A stretch of 64,000 nucleotides of DNA from JAQICJ01 sp041686345. GTDB taxonomy: Bacteria; Myxococcota_A; Polyangia; HGW-17. The notes beneath the pieces are model-generated. The model worked only from the letters and a program-made list of their open reading frames with translations, was not told the origin of the DNA and ran no database searches. Numbering within the stretch: the first letter of the stretch is position 1; the number at the start of each line of letters is the position of its first letter. A program made the translations under genes and the position numbers. Location: positions 1 through 64,000 of the forward strand of contig JAWLEA010000004.1 of the NCBI GenBank assembly GCA_041686345.1. Reading direction: 5' to 3'. This document shows, one piece after another, positions 26,502 to 34,798 of this stretch.

Positions 26502-27533
26502 TTATTGAAAGCCCAGAATGGAGAACTGTTTTTTTATTTCAGAAGAAGCAAGGGAAAGGGTTATGTAGAGAATATTGTTAGTTTTGCACTGGGTGATGGA
26601 GCGGTTGATAAATCTGTTATCGAGTTTCAAGTATTCAAATTTCCGCAGCAGATAACGCTTTAATTGCACCTCTGTGTAATTGCAGTTTTTGGTACTTTCT
26701 ATTCTTGCCCTGAGCAATACTCCGTCGGAATTTAATTCCAGCACTATCACCAAGGATTTGATACCAAATTTACCTTTGATCAACTTGGGTGATTTAGGAT
26801 AATATAGCAGAATCATATCAGGAATAAGACCAAGATCGGAAATAGTTTTTTGGCATTGATTAGAAGAACAGAGATTTTTTATTTTGCTGCTTTTGTTGAA
26901 AATATCAAGAACAGGTTTGATGTTGCTGCCAATAGTTCCTACCAGATAATTGGGATTATTGGGAAAACCTAGTTGGAATTCCGCTATTTCGAAGAAAGAT
27001 TTGGAGCCATTTCTTTTGGTCCAGTATTCCCGCAGAGCTTTCATTCTGGTTTCTCTGCCCCCCAGTATAAAAGAAGTGGAGGGGATTTTCTCTACCCGAA
27101 TTCCTTTTTTTGAAAAGGAAATAGTTGAATAGGTGGGAATTATTCCGATACACAAAGAAGTCATTCCCCGCATTGAAAAGTCCAGATTATTGATTTTATG
27201 TTGAATCAAGGGTTGAGATTTGAGATCCAGCAGAAATTTAGACCAGTAATATCTTGTTATTGCTTTTATATTAATTGAAAAAGCCAGTCGAAACCAGTAG
27301 GGAAGATAGGAGAGCATCGAACCGTCCAGTGAGTATATATTTTCAGGTTTTTCCACATTGTCTGAAAAATTGTAATTGGATATATTTCTGCTTTTTATCT
27401 GTTGGTTTTCAAAAATATTATATTGTTCATTTTTGGTTGATTGATCGGTACTCCAGACAATAATTGCAAAAATTAATATTCCAAGTACTATAATAAGAAA
27501 TTTAATTATGGATTTTATTATTCTTTTATTCAT
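26502..27533 (-). CDS. Membrane-anchored protein of unknown function
   Basis: 343 residues with one N-terminal transmembrane segment (IIKFLIIVLGILIFAIIVW), a short polar linker and a large soluble domain outside the cytoplasm. The central part contains SMRGMTSLCIGIIP, KALREYWTKRNGSKSFFEIAEFQLGFPNN and a pair LCSSNQC; a C-terminal segment reads ELNSDGVLLRARIESTKNCNYTEVQLKRYLLRKF. The pattern 'R...C.......L...L...F..L' at the end weakly recalls AgmX/PglI/TonB C-terminal modules such as the pseudokinase tail at 36.6 kb. No family assigned. It is divergent from the next gene by 18 bp. Confidence 0.65.
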   Translation of the reverse strand: MNKRIIKSIIKFLIIVLGILIFAIIVWSTDQSTKNEQYNIFENQQIKSRNISNYNFSDNVEKPENIYSLDGSMLSYLPYWFRLAFSINIKAITRYYWSKFLLDLKSQPLIQHKINNLDFSMRGMTSLCIGIIPTYSTISFSKKGIRVEKIPSTSFILGGRETRMKALREYWTKRNGSKSFFEIAEFQLGFPNNPNYLVGTIGSNIKPVLDIFNKSSKIKNLCSSNQCQKTISDLGLIPDMILLYYPKSPKLIKGKFGIKSLVIVLELNSDGVLLRARIESTKNCNYTEVQLKRYLLRKFEYLKLDNRFINRSITQCKTNNILYITLSLASSEIKKQFSILGFQ

Positions 27534-27551
27534 TTCAGAAGGATTAACCTT

Positions 27552-28328
27552 ATGCTTATCAAGCGAGTATTAAACAACGGTTCAATTTACTATCTCAAAG
27601 TCGATAAAAAAGACAGACCTTTGGCTGCTTCCAAATCTCTTGAAATGCTAATCAAGGGTAAAGGTCTTGACTCTTCGACGTTATTGGCAGTTTTGGGTGG
27701 AGAAAAAAGCAAGATCTTGCCTCCAAGTGATCCCGGGAAAATTGTCTGCATCGGTCTAAACTACAACAAGCATGCTGAGGAAACAAATAAAAAAATACCC
27801 AAACAGCCTTTAATTTTTCTTAAACCATCTACGGCAGTTATATCTCATGGTGAAAACATCAAACTTCCTTCTGTTTCTAATAATGTTCATTTTGAAGGTG
27901 AACTGGCTTTTGTAATTGGAAAGAGGGCAACGAAAGTTTCCAGTTCAGAAGCCATGGATCATATTCAGGGATTTACTATTTTCAACGATGTGACTGCCCG
28001 AGATATTCAACGTTCAGAAGGTTTTTATACCAGATCAAAGGGATTTGATACCTTTGCTCCACTGGGACCTGTAATTGCTACAGATATTGATCCGGATAAA
28101 GTCGCAATAGAGACTAGAGTCAATGGAGAAGTCAAACAAAGTTCGGGTTGTGATGACATGATCTTCAGAATCCCCAGGTTGGTGGAATTCATAAGTTCAG
28201 TAATGACCCTTGAACCTGGTGACATTGTTGCAACAGGTACTCCGTCCGGTGTTGGTCCTTTGCACAAGGGCGACCGAGTTGAAGTCAAAATTTCCCAGAT
28301 TGGAACCCTGATCAACTATGTAAAATAA
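27552..28328 (+). CDS. Fumarylacetoacetate hydrolase family protein
   Basis: 258 residues. Family features: a short N-terminal domain, then KIVCIGLNYNKHAEE, PLIFLKPSTAVI, HFEGELAFVIGKRAT (metal-binding Glu pair), IFNDVTARDIQ, FDTFAPLGPVI and GDIVATGTPSGVGP. These match bacterial FAH enzymes that act as 5-oxo/2-hydroxyhepta-diene-dioate isomerases, oxaloacetate decarboxylases or acylpyruvases. The precise substrate is not decidable from sequence. It stands alone; no aromatic catabolic genes are near. Confidence 0.92.
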   Translation: MLIKRVLNNGSIYYLKVDKKDRPLAASKSLEMLIKGKGLDSSTLLAVLGGEKSKILPPSDPGKIVCIGLNYNKHAEETNKKIPKQPLIFLKPSTAVISHGENIKLPSVSNNVHFEGELAFVIGKRATKVSSSEAMDHIQGFTIFNDVTARDIQRSEGFYTRSKGFDTFAPLGPVIATDIDPDKVAIETRVNGEVKQSSGCDDMIFRIPRLVEFISSVMTLEPGDIVATGTPSGVGPLHKGDRVEVKISQIGTLINYVK

Positions 28329-28337
28329 ACAATCAAG

Positions 28338-28397
28338 ATATCCCCAACCGGGTTGCTGTTTTTCCCTGAAGATATCCCCAACCGGGTTGAGGATATT
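28338..28397. repeat. Family B (REP-like) doublet
   Basis: Cores CAACCGGGTTG at 28345-28355 and 28379-28389, both preceded by ATATCCC. The second is part of a longer palindrome, GATATCCC..GGGATATC-like with one mismatch. The spacing of 23 bp between cores resembles REP pairs. It lies just after the FAH stop codon. Confidence 0.8.
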
Positions 28398-28446
28398 CTT
28401 TTGCACTTTGCTTGTTTATAATTAATAAATATTTCTGAGAAGATTT

Positions 28447-28869
28447 TTATTGAGAATCTTCGGAATGGTGAGTTTTATTTTCATGGAGCTTTGCTTCAAT
28501 TCGGTTGGAATAGATGTACCAGCGTTGAATTGAATTTTCCAATTTGAAGTAGTGGATCAAATATCCACAAGCCAGAATAAGCAGAACAAGAGAAAGAATA
28601 TGGGGAATCCACGAAGTTACCACCATGGAAAAACCAAGAACAAGAAGCAAAAAAAGGCAGATAAAAAGGGTAACTATGAGATGAATAATCCTTTCATTTT
28701 GCATGTATTTTATCTGTTTTTCATGGAACTTTTGATAAAACTTCAACTCATCTGGATTTATTTCCCGATTGCACATTTTCTTGAGGGAGTTTTCATGTTC
28801 TTTCAGATATTTGGAGATGGAGATGATTCTTTTAACAGGATTGTGATGAAGAAAGTTATTGAACTTCAT
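28447..28869 (-). CDS. Small membrane protein next to the Ser/Thr kinase
   Basis: 140 residues. A hydrophilic N-terminal third (about 60 residues, including MCNREINPDELKFYQKFHEKQIKY) is followed by two close transmembrane helices (LIVTLFICLFLLLVLGFSMVV and ILSLVLLILACGYLIHYF) and a short polar tail. Its start overlaps the kinase stop by 4 bp, so translation is coupled. Function unknown; it may be a membrane partner of the kinase. Confidence 0.7.
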   Translation of the reverse strand: MKFNNFLHHNPVKRIISISKYLKEHENSLKKMCNREINPDELKFYQKFHEKQIKYMQNERIIHLIVTLFICLFLLLVLGFSMVVTSWIPHILSLVLLILACGYLIHYFKLENSIQRWYIYSNRIEAKLHENKTHHSEDSQ

Positions 28870-30326
28870 ATTAAACTGCTATCCCAGTAGAAAAAGAATA
28901 AGAGGGCGATGGTAATCAGGATAATTATCATAACCACGGTGGAAAGGTGAGAATTTGTCTGTTTGTTTTGTGAAGCGGATTCTTTGTCTTTGGACTCGTC
29001 ATTGTTGGAGTCGTTATTATTTTCTTTTTTATTAAGTTGTTTATCTTTTTCTTCAGTTTTGCTTTTATTTTGCTTTGTGGATGCAGATAATTCTTTTTTG
29101 TTTTGGTCGGGGTCTTGATTGTTTTCACCTTCATCTTTTTCTTTTTCATTTTTTTCATTTTGTCTGAGTTTTTCATTTTTATTCTTTTGTTCGGGCTCAG
29201 GGGTATTAAAGAACTTTTCAGCCTTTTCGGGATCTGCCATTATGGCAAAATATTCTTCATCATCCATATCAGGGATTTCTTCAGGAAGTTCAGCTCCCAA
29301 GGCACCTTCATCACTCCAATCGTTGAGGAAGTCTTCATCAAAATCCAATTCGATTTCATCCCGCTCCACTATATTTTTCAAATTTTCAATTTGAGGAATA
29401 TTTGAAACTTTAAAAAGATTCTTGATATATTCTGCCAGTTCAAGATGACTCGAAGGAAGAGAATTGGCTCTGATGTATTTTTCAAGATCAAAAACCATAT
29501 CCATTGCATGTTGGTAACGGTAATCAGGATCCTTATCCAAAGCTTTGAGAATGATTTTTTCCAATTCAGGATCAAAATCCTTTTTATGAACCGTGGGGAC
29601 AGGAATCGGTTTGTTGAGAATCATCTCGCGCACTTTTTCGCTTTTGCCTTTGAACAGCCTTTTACCAACAGTAAGTTCGTAGAGCATTATACCCAGACTG
29701 AAGATATCACTTCTGGATTCAGGTTCTTTTCCCTTAATCAACTCGGGTGCCATGTAGTTGATCTTGCCTGGAATAATACCTCCTTGAGGTTTGTTTTCAT
29801 CGCCTTTGATGGCGGCGACTCCGAAGTCAACCAATTTGGCAAAACCACTCATGGAAACAATAATATTGGATGGAGTTACGTCACGGTGAACCAGTTGTAG
29901 AGGTTTGCCTTTTTTATCTTTCAGAGAGTGGACATAGGCTAGTCCTTCTCCTATCTGCATGACAATATTAAGAGCATGGTGCAGGGGAATAAAAGCCTTT
30001 TTGCGAATAGACTGTCGCACAATGGACATTAAATCATGACCAAGGATATATTCCATAACCATGTAAAGACCTTCATTGTCTTCAGCCATGTGGTATACCT
30101 GAACTATATTAGGATGGTAAAATTTGCCGGAGAGAACGGCTTCTCGAATGAAAAAATCTCTATAAATTTGATCATTGTTTAATTCATGATGCAATCTTTT
30201 GATGACGACTTTTCGTTTGAACCCGTATTTGCCTGTATTAGAAGCGAGATAGAGTTCTCCCATCCCTCCGGTGGCCAGTTTTTTTTCGATAGAATATTTT
30301 CCAACTTTTTTGTTTTTGTCTGCCAT
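28866..30326 (-). CDS. Membrane-anchored serine/threonine protein kinase
   Basis: 486 residues. Active kinase domain at about 8-270: glycine loop LATGGMGELYLA, catalytic Lys in VVIKRL, HRDVTPSNI, DFGVAAI, and APE in YMAPELIKG. The linker (about 330-455) is extremely acidic then Lys/Asn/Glu-rich and low complexity. A single C-terminal transmembrane helix (VVMIIILITIALLFFFY) ends almost at the terminus, leaving no extracellular sensor. So it is probably a tail-anchored cytoplasmic kinase of the Hanks type. The adjacent two-helix gene overlaps by 4 bp. Confidence 0.94.
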   Translation of the reverse strand: MADKNKKVGKYSIEKKLATGGMGELYLASNTGKYGFKRKVVIKRLHHELNNDQIYRDFFIREAVLSGKFYHPNIVQVYHMAEDNEGLYMVMEYILGHDLMSIVRQSIRKKAFIPLHHALNIVMQIGEGLAYVHSLKDKKGKPLQLVHRDVTPSNIIVSMSGFAKLVDFGVAAIKGDENKPQGGIIPGKINYMAPELIKGKEPESRSDIFSLGIMLYELTVGKRLFKGKSEKVREMILNKPIPVPTVHKKDFDPELEKIILKALDKDPDYRYQHAMDMVFDLEKYIRANSLPSSHLELAEYIKNLFKVSNIPQIENLKNIVERDEIELDFDEDFLNDWSDEGALGAELPEEIPDMDDEEYFAIMADPEKAEKFFNTPEPEQKNKNEKLRQNEKNEKEKDEGENNQDPDQNKKELSASTKQNKSKTEEKDKQLNKKENNNDSNNDESKDKESASQNKQTNSHLSTVVMIIILITIALLFFFYWDSSLI

Positions 30327-30348
30327 TGTGAAACCGATAGTTGTTATT

Positions 30349-31410
30349 TCAGGTTGAAATTGTTTCAGATAAAAAGGATATTACATCATGTTTAAATAAT
30401 TTATAGGATTTTTTTGAATAAATTTGTTTTTGAGTATTATTGGCCAGAGAATTTTTAAATTTTCTTACTTTATTGATCTTTAGGTTGATAAGGGTTTTTA
30501 AATCAGAATTATTTTCCATTTTTTTAAGCAGAAATTCTCGCATTTGGTGAAATAATTCAATTTTCGAACAGACCATAACCATGTCATTCCCGGCAAGAAA
30601 AGCCAAGTAGGCCAGTTCATTTTGAGGATAAGAATGTAAAGCTCCCATTTCAAGATCATCGCTGACTACAACACCTTTGAACCTGACTTGATTAATTAAA
30701 TCCAGAACTTTGTTGGATAAACTGGCTGGATGATGATTATCCAATTCGGGGAAAACAACATGAGCTGTCATCAGCATTTCATTGCGTTGAGCGAGATTTT
30801 CAAAGGGAATCAAGTGGTTGTTTATGATTGTTTGTAATGAACTTTGATCATGTGGGAGGGCTTTGTGGGAATCCAGCAGAGTGTTACCATGTCCGGGGAA
30901 ATGTTTGGAGCAGGTAGCTACGGGATTTTTTCTGAAACCGTCAAGAAAAAGGGCGGCGCAAGTTGATACTTCAGGAGCCGTTGTTCCGAAAGCGCGATCC
31001 CCAATTACCTTGTTTTCAGGGTTAGAAAAAATATCAAGCACAGGGACGAAGTCAACATTGAAACCTAGTTGCATCAATTCCCTGCTCATGAATTCTCCAA
31101 TGGTTGTTATGTTTTCTGGGTTGGATAATTCTGCCAGTTGGCGAGCCGAAGGCCAGTTTATATTGTTAATTCTTTGAACTCTTCCTCCTTCTTGATCAAC
31201 TCCCAGAGGTAGAGTTGTTTTTTCTTTCCACAGTGAGTCCAGTTCGCAGTTAAGTTCGTGCAATTGCTTGTAATCCTGGATATTTCTACTAAAAAGGATT
31301 ATGCCCCCGCAATTGCCTTGGGTTAGAATATTTTTTAGCGAATCGGGAGGACAGGTTCCTTGGAACCCCAACCAGAAAAGTTCTCCGGGATCAATTTTGT
31401 TTTTAGCCAT
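30349..31410 (-). CDS. nagZ: Beta-N-acetylhexosaminidase NagZ, glycoside hydrolase family 3
   Basis: 353 residues. GH3 signatures include LGVDQEGGRVQRI, FVPVLDI, GDRAFG, and the catalytic and substrate motif CSKHFPGHGNTLLDSHKALP, with the nucleophile region VVSDDLEMGAL. It removes N-acetylglucosamine from peptidoglycan fragments in the cytoplasm, feeding cell-wall recycling. Its downstream neighbour on the same transcript direction is the kinase gene; upstream is a ROK sugar kinase, 50 bp away, which could phosphorylate the released sugar. Confidence 0.93.
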   Translation of the reverse strand: MAKNKIDPGELFWLGFQGTCPPDSLKNILTQGNCGGIILFSRNIQDYKQLHELNCELDSLWKEKTTLPLGVDQEGGRVQRINNINWPSARQLAELSNPENITTIGEFMSRELMQLGFNVDFVPVLDIFSNPENKVIGDRAFGTTAPEVSTCAALFLDGFRKNPVATCSKHFPGHGNTLLDSHKALPHDQSSLQTIINNHLIPFENLAQRNEMLMTAHVVFPELDNHHPASLSNKVLDLINQVRFKGVVVSDDLEMGALHSYPQNELAYLAFLAGNDMVMVCSKIELFHQMREFLLKKMENNSDLKTLINLKINKVRKFKNSLANNTQKQIYSKKSYKLFKHDVISFLSETIST

Positions 31411-31460
31411 TTTTTAAACTTTCCAATATTCGGTTTGAGAAGAAAATATTCTGTTGTTGA

Positions 31461-32417
31461 TTATAAAAACTGAGCAGCTCTGCTGGCAGCACCATAGAGC
31501 CCCGCCTCGTTTTTGAGAAGAGGGAAAACTATTTCAGCTCTGGTAGTTTCATTGAGATGCTTTTCATAGGATTGCAAAGTTAAATTGCGAAAATTAGGAG
31601 TGCCTTCCCAGACGGTTCCACCAATGATTATTTGATGGGGATTCAGCAAAGTAGAACAATTGGCAAGAGTCTGACCAAATATTTTCCCATTGTTGTACCA
31701 AAGTTGGTCAAGATATTTGTTGCCTTGTGCAAAAACCCTGTCGGCTATTCCGGGATGAAGATTTTCCAGATTGTTAATACCAAGAAATGACAGTGAAAGT
31801 TGTTTGTTCTGAACCAGGTTTTGAAGTCTGGTTGTAAGATGTTTTCCACCTATGTAGGTTTCGAGACATCCGGTCTTGCCACAGCCGCAAACAATATAGT
31901 TGTCATTTTCATTGACTTTAATGTGTCCCATTTCTCCGGCAAAACCTCTGGCACCAATAACCAGCTTTTTGTTTATGACAAGGCCTGAACCCACTCCGGT
32001 TCCAATAAAGATACAAACCATAGAGTCCACATTTTTACCACGGCCGTAATTGAATTCTCCCCAAGTGATGGCATTGAGATCATTCATTATTGTAAGAGGG
32101 ACCTTGATCTTCTTGCTGAGAGTATCTTTGAAAGGAAAATTATTCCATTGCAGATTAGGAGCATTGATCACTATCATGTCCGCTTTGCTAATCATACCGG
32201 CTATACCAATTCCAATTGCATGAACTTTGTATTTTTGCCTTATTTCATTGTAATTTTCATGGATAAAATCACAGACTTTTTCAGGTTTTTTCGATTTAAG
32301 CTCAAACTGGTTTTGATGGACAAGTTTAAATTTGGGTTTATGTTCAAAAATTCCGAACCTGATATTTGTTCCCCCGATATCAATACCTAAAATAGATGGA
32401 TGTCTGTTTAAATTCAA
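31461..32417 (-). CDS. ROK-family sugar kinase (glucokinase or N-acetylglucosamine kinase)
   Basis: 318 residues. N-terminal ATP-binding motif LGIDIGGTNIRFGIF, catalytic Asp in MNDLNAITWGE, GTGVGSGLV, and the ROK zinc motif GHIKVNENDNYIVCGCG followed by KTGCLETY. It phosphorylates a hexose at C6. Being next to NagZ makes GlcNAc a plausible substrate, but glucose is equally possible on sequence. The start overlaps the stop of the small Cys protein by 4 bp. Confidence 0.92.
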   Translation of the reverse strand: MNLNRHPSILGIDIGGTNIRFGIFEHKPKFKLVHQNQFELKSKKPEKVCDFIHENYNEIRQKYKVHAIGIGIAGMISKADMIVINAPNLQWNNFPFKDTLSKKIKVPLTIMNDLNAITWGEFNYGRGKNVDSMVCIFIGTGVGSGLVINKKLVIGARGFAGEMGHIKVNENDNYIVCGCGKTGCLETYIGGKHLTTRLQNLVQNKQLSLSFLGINNLENLHPGIADRVFAQGNKYLDQLWYNNGKIFGQTLANCSTLLNPHQIIIGGTVWEGTPNFRNLTLQSYEKHLNETTRAEIVFPLLKNEAGLYGAASRAAQFL

Positions 32418-32614
32418 TTCAGTTCAAACTCCTTGCAGAAAATTACTTCTTCAGATTTATTGGAAAAAAGTACTTTGCTTTTATGTTTATCATTAGGCCA
32501 GAACAAAGAACATTGACCGTTTTCAAAATTGAAATGAACACAGGATTCACAACAAGCATTCAGGTTGTATTGTTTAATCTGATGGAAAAATAAATCATTC
32601 TGCTTAAAAATCAA
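32414..32614 (-). CDS. Small Cys-rich protein upstream of the ROK kinase
   Basis: 66 residues with the pattern CCESCVHFNFENGQCSLFWPN and, later, FCKEFEL. The CxxC...C...C arrangement suggests binding of a metal or Fe-S cluster. The stop overlaps the ROK kinase start (ATGA), which supports real translation. It is probably the first gene of the ROK-NagZ run. No named family is claimed. Confidence 0.7.
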   Translation of the reverse strand: MIFKQNDLFFHQIKQYNLNACCESCVHFNFENGQCSLFWPNDKHKSKVLFSNKSEEVIFCKEFELN

Positions 32615-32697
32615 GATTACGACCTTTGTTGGTTAAATGAAGATGCTATAGAGCAAACCATAGTATATCAAGAGATATTCCAACGAGGCAAAAACCT

Positions 32698-32708
32698 CAA
32701 CCGGGTTG
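32698..32708. repeat. Family B single core
   Basis: CAACCGGGTTG, followed by CTTTT. It stands alone in the gene-poor region 32615-33252. Confidence 0.6.
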
Positions 32709-32793
32709 CTTTTCTAAAAAATCCACAACTCTATTGAAAGACTTGAAGATAATAGGAATTATTTGGTAAAAATTAAAATATCATTTACAAATA

Positions 32794-32883
32794 CTATTTT
32801 GGTTCAATCTTGAGATTAACAGTAACATAAAAAAGAACAACAATAACCAAACTGATGAAGATATTACCATAAAGTGCAACCAT
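32794..32883 (-). CDS. 29-residue single-helix membrane microprotein (candidate)
   Basis: On the minus strand AGGTGA stands 4 bases before the ATG at 32883, a strong ribosome site, and the frame runs to TAG at 32794-32796. The peptide is almost entirely one transmembrane helix (YGNIFISLVIVVLFYVTV) with a charged end (LKIEPK). Its size and layout resemble accessory subunits of membrane complexes such as KdpF or CcoQ, but no such complex is nearby. It stands alone in a 638-bp gap, the rest of which holds family B cores and AT-rich sequence. Confidence 0.5.
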   Translation of the reverse strand: MVALYGNIFISLVIVVLFYVTVNLKIEPK

Positions 32884-32970
32884 GATTTCACCTCGAAAAA
32901 AAGCAGTTAAAAAAACACACTTCAGCACATGATAACACAATATACTACATGTAAGCACTTGTCAATAAAA

Positions 32971-33023
32971 TCCCCAACCGGGTTGCTCTTTCCCCTCGCA
33001 TTCATCCCAACCGGGTTGGGGAT
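32971..33023. repeat. Family B (REP-like) doublet upstream of the RAYT gene
   Basis: Cores CAACCGGGTTG at 32975-32985 and 33008-33018. The first is preceded by TCCC, the second flanked by CCC and GGG, forming the longer palindrome CCCAACCGGGTTGGGG. The pair lies about 230 bp upstream of the transposase start. Confidence 0.8.
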
Positions 33024-33252
33024 GTTTAGCCAAAAATTGGCAGTTTGTGGCTAAAAAGCTGTTTGACAAATACCCCTTCTAATTGCTGATATCTGTAGAT
33101 TTATACCCACCCATCAAAATTTTTTTCAAAAAAAAAGTCTATTTTTCAAAAAAAATTTCGAAAATATATACATCAGATTCTGTCTGAAATTTTAACAAAA
33201 ATCTCTAAATTAATTTCCTGAATGGAAATTTCATTTCTCCAAGGAGCATATC

Positions 33253-34218
33253 ATGTTCGCTAATCCCGTTATATCTAATCTGACTTATTTTTGTACCAGA
33301 AGAACCGAAGGGGGTAAAATGCGTTTCAGACCCCACATCAACAAAGAAACAGGGGTGGATGAAGTTGCAAATATCATCGGTTATTGCTTCGCCCTGGCTC
33401 AGCAGAAATACGAAATGGGTATTCACGCTCTGGTGGTGATGAGCAATCATATCCATTATGAACTTACTGACACAAAAGCTAATCTGCCTGCCTTTTTCCA
33501 TCATGTTCACAGAAATATTGCCAATTGTATCAATGATCTGCAGAACACCAAAGGGCCGGTCTGGTCCAGGCACAAGCCCGGAAAATCAATTTTGGTTAAA
33601 CCAAATGATGTTTTGAGAAAACTTACCTACATAATGTGTAATCCCACGGAAGCTGGATTGGTACCGGAGCAAAGCGAATACATATCCCTGGTTACCAAAC
33701 CTGAAGATTTCGAGAACGGGGAAACAGAATTCGAATTTACCCTTCCCAAATACTTTTTCAGTTCCAAAGGGAAAATGCCCAAAAAAATCAAGTTGAAAAT
33801 CACCATTCCTCCGGGGACACACGAGGGAGCTCCTGAGAAATTTGTCAACAATCTCAAAGAAAGAGTTTCCCAGAGGCAGGCTGCCATAAAGGAAAGACGC
33901 GGCAATCGTCCTTTTTTGGGTAATGATGCGATCTTGAAACTGGATCCTTTTTCAGTACCAAAAAACGGGGTAGAAGATGGAGGATTCAATCCGATGATAG
34001 TTTGTCTGGATACGGTGATGCGGATAGCTTATGCCTGTTTTTTGAAGAATTGGAGGAAAGCCTACCGGGAGGCCTTGCGAGCGTATAGAGCCGGGGATAA
34101 ACATGTAGTTTTCCCGTATGGGACGTATAAAATGGCCCTGGAGCATGATATCAAGGTTGAACAATCCGGCTGCCAGGTAGCTCAAGAGATGGGGATTATA
34201 CTGCCCAGCTTCATGTAG
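33253..34218 (+). CDS. REP-associated tyrosine transposase (RAYT, TnpA-REP type, Y1/HUH)
   Basis: 321 residues; AAGGAG at 33240-33245 precedes the ATG. The HUH motif is MSNHIHYE (His-hydrophobic-His, about residue 64), and the catalytic Tyr is in YIMCNPTEAGLV (about residue 126), the usual Y-x3-NP of this family. HHVHRNIANCIN and KGPVWSRHKPG match the IS200-like core. The C-terminal 170 residues are an extension not found in short RAYTs. It cleaves and joins single-stranded DNA at palindromic REP sequences. Family B palindromes flank it on both sides, so they are its probable substrate. No terminal repeats of a classical IS are seen. Confidence 0.88.
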   Translation: MFANPVISNLTYFCTRRTEGGKMRFRPHINKETGVDEVANIIGYCFALAQQKYEMGIHALVVMSNHIHYELTDTKANLPAFFHHVHRNIANCINDLQNTKGPVWSRHKPGKSILVKPNDVLRKLTYIMCNPTEAGLVPEQSEYISLVTKPEDFENGETEFEFTLPKYFFSSKGKMPKKIKLKITIPPGTHEGAPEKFVNNLKERVSQRQAAIKERRGNRPFLGNDAILKLDPFSVPKNGVEDGGFNPMIVCLDTVMRIAYACFLKNWRKAYREALRAYRAGDKHVVFPYGTYKMALEHDIKVEQSGCQVAQEMGIILPSFM

Positions 34219-34336
34219 ATAGTTGCCGGGTATAATATGGGGAAAAAGAAATTGTCAGGGGGAAATCAGACTTTCGGCATACCAGATTATTTGCCGGCCA
34301 CAAATCACATCTGCTTATCAGCAATCACAATAGTTA

Positions 34337-34500
34337 GTTCCCGTCCCAGAATGGGGGTTATTAACTGAATGAGAAGATTGGCTCAGATGCGAGGAGTAAC
34401 TTCGCAGATATAGCCACTACTATTTCAAGCAGTTATGACAAAGTAGATAGAGGTGAAATTCCGTCGTCAGACGAAGACTCCCATTTTTGGGATGGGAACA
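34337..34500 (+). repeat. Family A element, full length
   Basis: 164 bp, GTTCCCGTCCCAGAATGGG to CCCATTTTTGGGATGGGAAC. The arm next to the left end, AATGGG, pairs with CCCATT on the right, whereas other copies have different but still complementary bases. Flanking AGTTA occurs on both sides (34332-34336 and 34502-34506). Confidence 0.87.
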
Positions 34501-34574
34501 AGTTAAAGAACAATTATGGAAGTAAAATTGGGGTAATTTGACGGAACTGCCGCCCACCGGGAAGTTGTTATCCC

Positions 34575-34585
34575 CAACCGGGTTG
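34575..34585. repeat. Family B core
   Basis: CAACCGGGTTG preceded by TATCCC, about 360 bp after the RAYT stop and just before the tandem array. Confidence 0.65.
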
Positions 34586-34606
34586 TTTTTCATCATCGCT
34601 CGCTTG

Positions 34607-34797
34607 GCAACCGGGTTGGGGAACAGGGTGGTGAGCAACCGGGTTGGGGAACAGGGTGGGTGAGCAACCGGGTTGGGGAACAGGGTGGTGAGCAACCGGG
34701 TTGGGGAACAGGGTGGTGAGCAACCGGGTTGGGGAACAGGAATGTGAGCAACTGGGTTGGGGAACAGGGAAGTTGGGAAGTTAGCAACCCGGTTGGG
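34607..34797 (+). repeat. Tandem array of a 28-bp unit built on the family B core
   Basis: Six consecutive units start GCAACCGGGTTGGGGAACAG, followed by a short GGTGGTGA-type tail; lengths are 28, 29, 28, 28, 28 and 36 bp. A terminal half unit GCAACCCGGTTGGGA closes the array and touches the stop codon of the acyl-CoA synthetase gene. Units 5 and 6 have diverged. There are no unique spacers, so it is a minisatellite rather than a CRISPR. Confidence 0.92.
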
Positions 34798-34798
34798 A

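Noticed and set aside
28928..29575. Antisense open frames opposite the kinase linker
   Set aside because: They are Phe/Ser-rich readings of the Lys/Glu/Asn low-complexity linker and show no start signals or family motifs.
33253..34218. Idea that the RAYT moves the family A repeats
   Set aside because: Family A has long terminal inverted repeats and flanking direct repeats, which fits a DDE-type process; family B fits RAYT substrates better.
34607..34797. Possible CRISPR array (28-bp repeated unit)
   Set aside because: Units follow each other without unique spacers and no cas gene is near; it is a minisatellite based on the family B core.
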